In this document: positions 63,106-64,000 of the stretch, one piece after another
How positions within the stretch are numbered: position 1 is the first letter of the stretch
How the letters are laid out: each line of letters opens with the position of its first letter
Assembly: GCA_001800905.1 (NCBI GenBank)
Contig: MGWH01000002.1
Span: forward strand, 310,001-374,000
Direction: 5' to 3'
Origin: Flavobacteria bacterium GWA2_35_26
Lineage (GTDB): Bacteria > Bacteroidota > Bacteroidia > Flavobacteriales > Flavobacteriaceae
Length of the DNA stretch: 64,000 bases
The notes under the pieces: model-generated
What the model saw: the letters and a program-made list of their open reading frames with translations, nothing else
Told to the model about the DNA's origin: nothing
The model's database searches: none
Made by a program: the position numbers and the translations under genes

Positions 63106-64000
63106 TTAAAATAACTTTGTAGTTGATCCTGCTTTCAATTCAAAAATTTGAGTATTTATTTTAATAAATATTGAGAATGCAGCTGAATTAGTTACATAAT
63201 TTTTTGCAACCGTAAATTTTAAATTTCTATAAGCATTTATATAATCTACCAAAGCAATTTGAGTTGAATAATGGACATATTTGTTATTGGATAAAAGAGT
63301 AAAGAACTTATCTGTTTCATCCCATTTCTTTTTGTCGGCACCCATTTCCCAGCTGTGTCCCCAAATATCAAGTATTGCTAATTCTTTGGTTTGCAAAAAA
63401 TCATCAATAACTTTATAAAATTGTGTCAATTCTTGCGCATCTTTTTCAGGCTGATTTGGCTCCCAATATGCCTTTGCAAATTGATGAATAGTAGGTTGCC
63501 ATCTTAAAAAGTCGTTCGGAATTTTAAAGTTATAGGTATCTCCTACGGTTCTTGCATATTCAATTCCTAATCCTTTCATGGCGTCAATAACAGCATCATT
63601 TGTATTTCCAAATGGATAAGCCATTCCTCTTACTGGATATCCAACCAATCGTTCGAGTTCTTTTCTATCTTCTAAAACTTCGTAAATAACATCTATTCTG
63701 CTTATATCTGGCAAATTGGGATGGTTTGCTGTATGAACTGAAACTTCATGACCTTTATAAAGATCTATAATCTCGTCTTTATTCAAATAATCGAAGTAAT
63801 TGTTAGTTCCTAACTGGTTAGAATTTAAATGGAATGTTCCTACAAGATGGTGCTTATTCATAAGCTGTACCAATTGTCTGTCATGTTTTGAACCATCATC
63901 ATAACTTAATATAAGCGCTTTTGATTTCCCTCCTGGAAAAAGCATCTCTATTTTGAGTGCACTTTTGGCAACTTCAATATTGTATTGTGCAAAAGCAGAT
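63106..64000 (-). CDS. polysaccharide deacetylase family protein, 5' end missing
   Basis: The frame stays open to the right edge; upstream of the internal Met at 63945 it reads SAFAQYNIEVAKSALKIE, the end of a signal peptide, so the true start is outside. The NodB-like domain shows ILSYDDGSKHD (metal-binding Asp pair), VSVHTANHPNLP (His pair), GMAYPFGNTND and LDIWGHSWEMG. It should remove acetyl groups from an extracellular glycan. The last 40 residues after the domain (VAKNYVTNSAAF onward) look like a small beta extension. Product secreted or surface-bound. Confidence 0.87.
   Translation of the reverse strand, partial: SAFAQYNIEVAKSALKIEMLFPGGKSKALILSYDDGSKHDRQLVQLMNKHHLVGTFHLNSNQLGTNNYFDYLNKDEIIDLYKGHEVSVHTANHPNLPDISRIDVIYEVLEDRKELERLVGYPVRGMAYPFGNTNDAVIDAMKGLGIEYARTVGDTYNFKIPNDFLRWQPTIHQFAKAYWEPNQPEKDAQELTQFYKVIDDFLQTKELAILDIWGHSWEMGADKKKWDETDKFFTLLSNNKYVHYSTQIALVDYINAYRNLKFTVAKNYVTNSAAFSIFIKINTQIFELKAGSTTKLF

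Noticed and set aside
62843..64000. tRNA-fMet as attachment site of a genomic island
   Set aside because: No integrase, no repeated tRNA 3' end within the window, and only one partial gene follows, so there is no evidence for an island.

Overview
The window is an AT-rich chromosomal segment of a Bacteroidota bacterium, almost certainly a Flavobacterium or very close relative. The evidence is SusC/SusD outer-membrane pairs, RpoB/RpoC/EF-Tu sequences of flavobacterial type, GSCFA, DUF2851, Porin_10 and DUF5522 families, promoters of the Bacteroidota type (TTG, 17-23 nt, TAnnTTTG), and the near absence of Shine-Dalgarno sites except before rpsU. I see no insertion sequence, prophage, CRISPR array or plasmid gene.

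Layout. 1-13 kb (minus strand): a translation/transcription supercluster read right to left: rpsU, xerC-like recombinase, hpf, tRNA-Thr(UGU), tRNA-Tyr, tRNA-Thr(GGU), tuf, tRNA-Trp, secE, nusG, rplK, rplA, rplJ, rplL, rpoB and the first 774 codons of rpoC (cut by the left edge). 13-20.5 kb: acyl-CoA dehydrogenase, a helix-hairpin-helix protein, an amino-acid permease, a PspC protein, a DUF2851 protein and a Porin_10 porin. 20.5-30.1 kb: two tandem SusC/SusD pairs, each with its own promoter and terminator and with no enzyme or regulator genes beside them. 30.2-33.6 kb: rnhB, lipB, lysS.

33.6-41.2 kb (minus strand) is the most interesting block: a seven-gene run encoding an MbnP-type lipoprotein, an MbnH/MauG-type di-haem peroxidase, an outer-membrane protein with a CxxCxC motif, two paralogous 124-residue membrane-anchored cysteine proteins (CNGKCHLMKEL), a TonB-dependent receptor and a PepSY membrane protein. 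The MbnP/MbnH pair points to copper handling; no methanobactin biosynthesis gene is present. 41.3-51.2 kb: Spy-like protein, hemL, glucosaminidase-LysM lipoprotein, PLP deaminase family protein, DUF5522, DUF4136, ilvA, GSCFA, a small membrane protein, alaS. 51.3-54.9 kb: M23 peptidase, MerR regulator, GldL-like small protein, LemA and two TPM-domain proteins, apparently one operon.

54.9-58.1 kb: an Rrf2 regulator, a 30-codon leader ORF ending His-Met-Cys-Met-Cys, and a TonB-dependent receptor. An exact 15-bp repeat lies both before the leader and between leader and receptor. This looks like a cysteine/sulfur-responsive leader-peptide system. 58.2-64 kb: a TTG-started exported protein, an SDR oxidoreductase, a DUF2490 gene broken by a one-base frameshift, der, a probable dispersed flavobacterial repeat, era, initiator tRNA-Met, and a polysaccharide deacetylase cut by the right edge.

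Functional assignments rest on motif and family recognition by eye; no database search was run.
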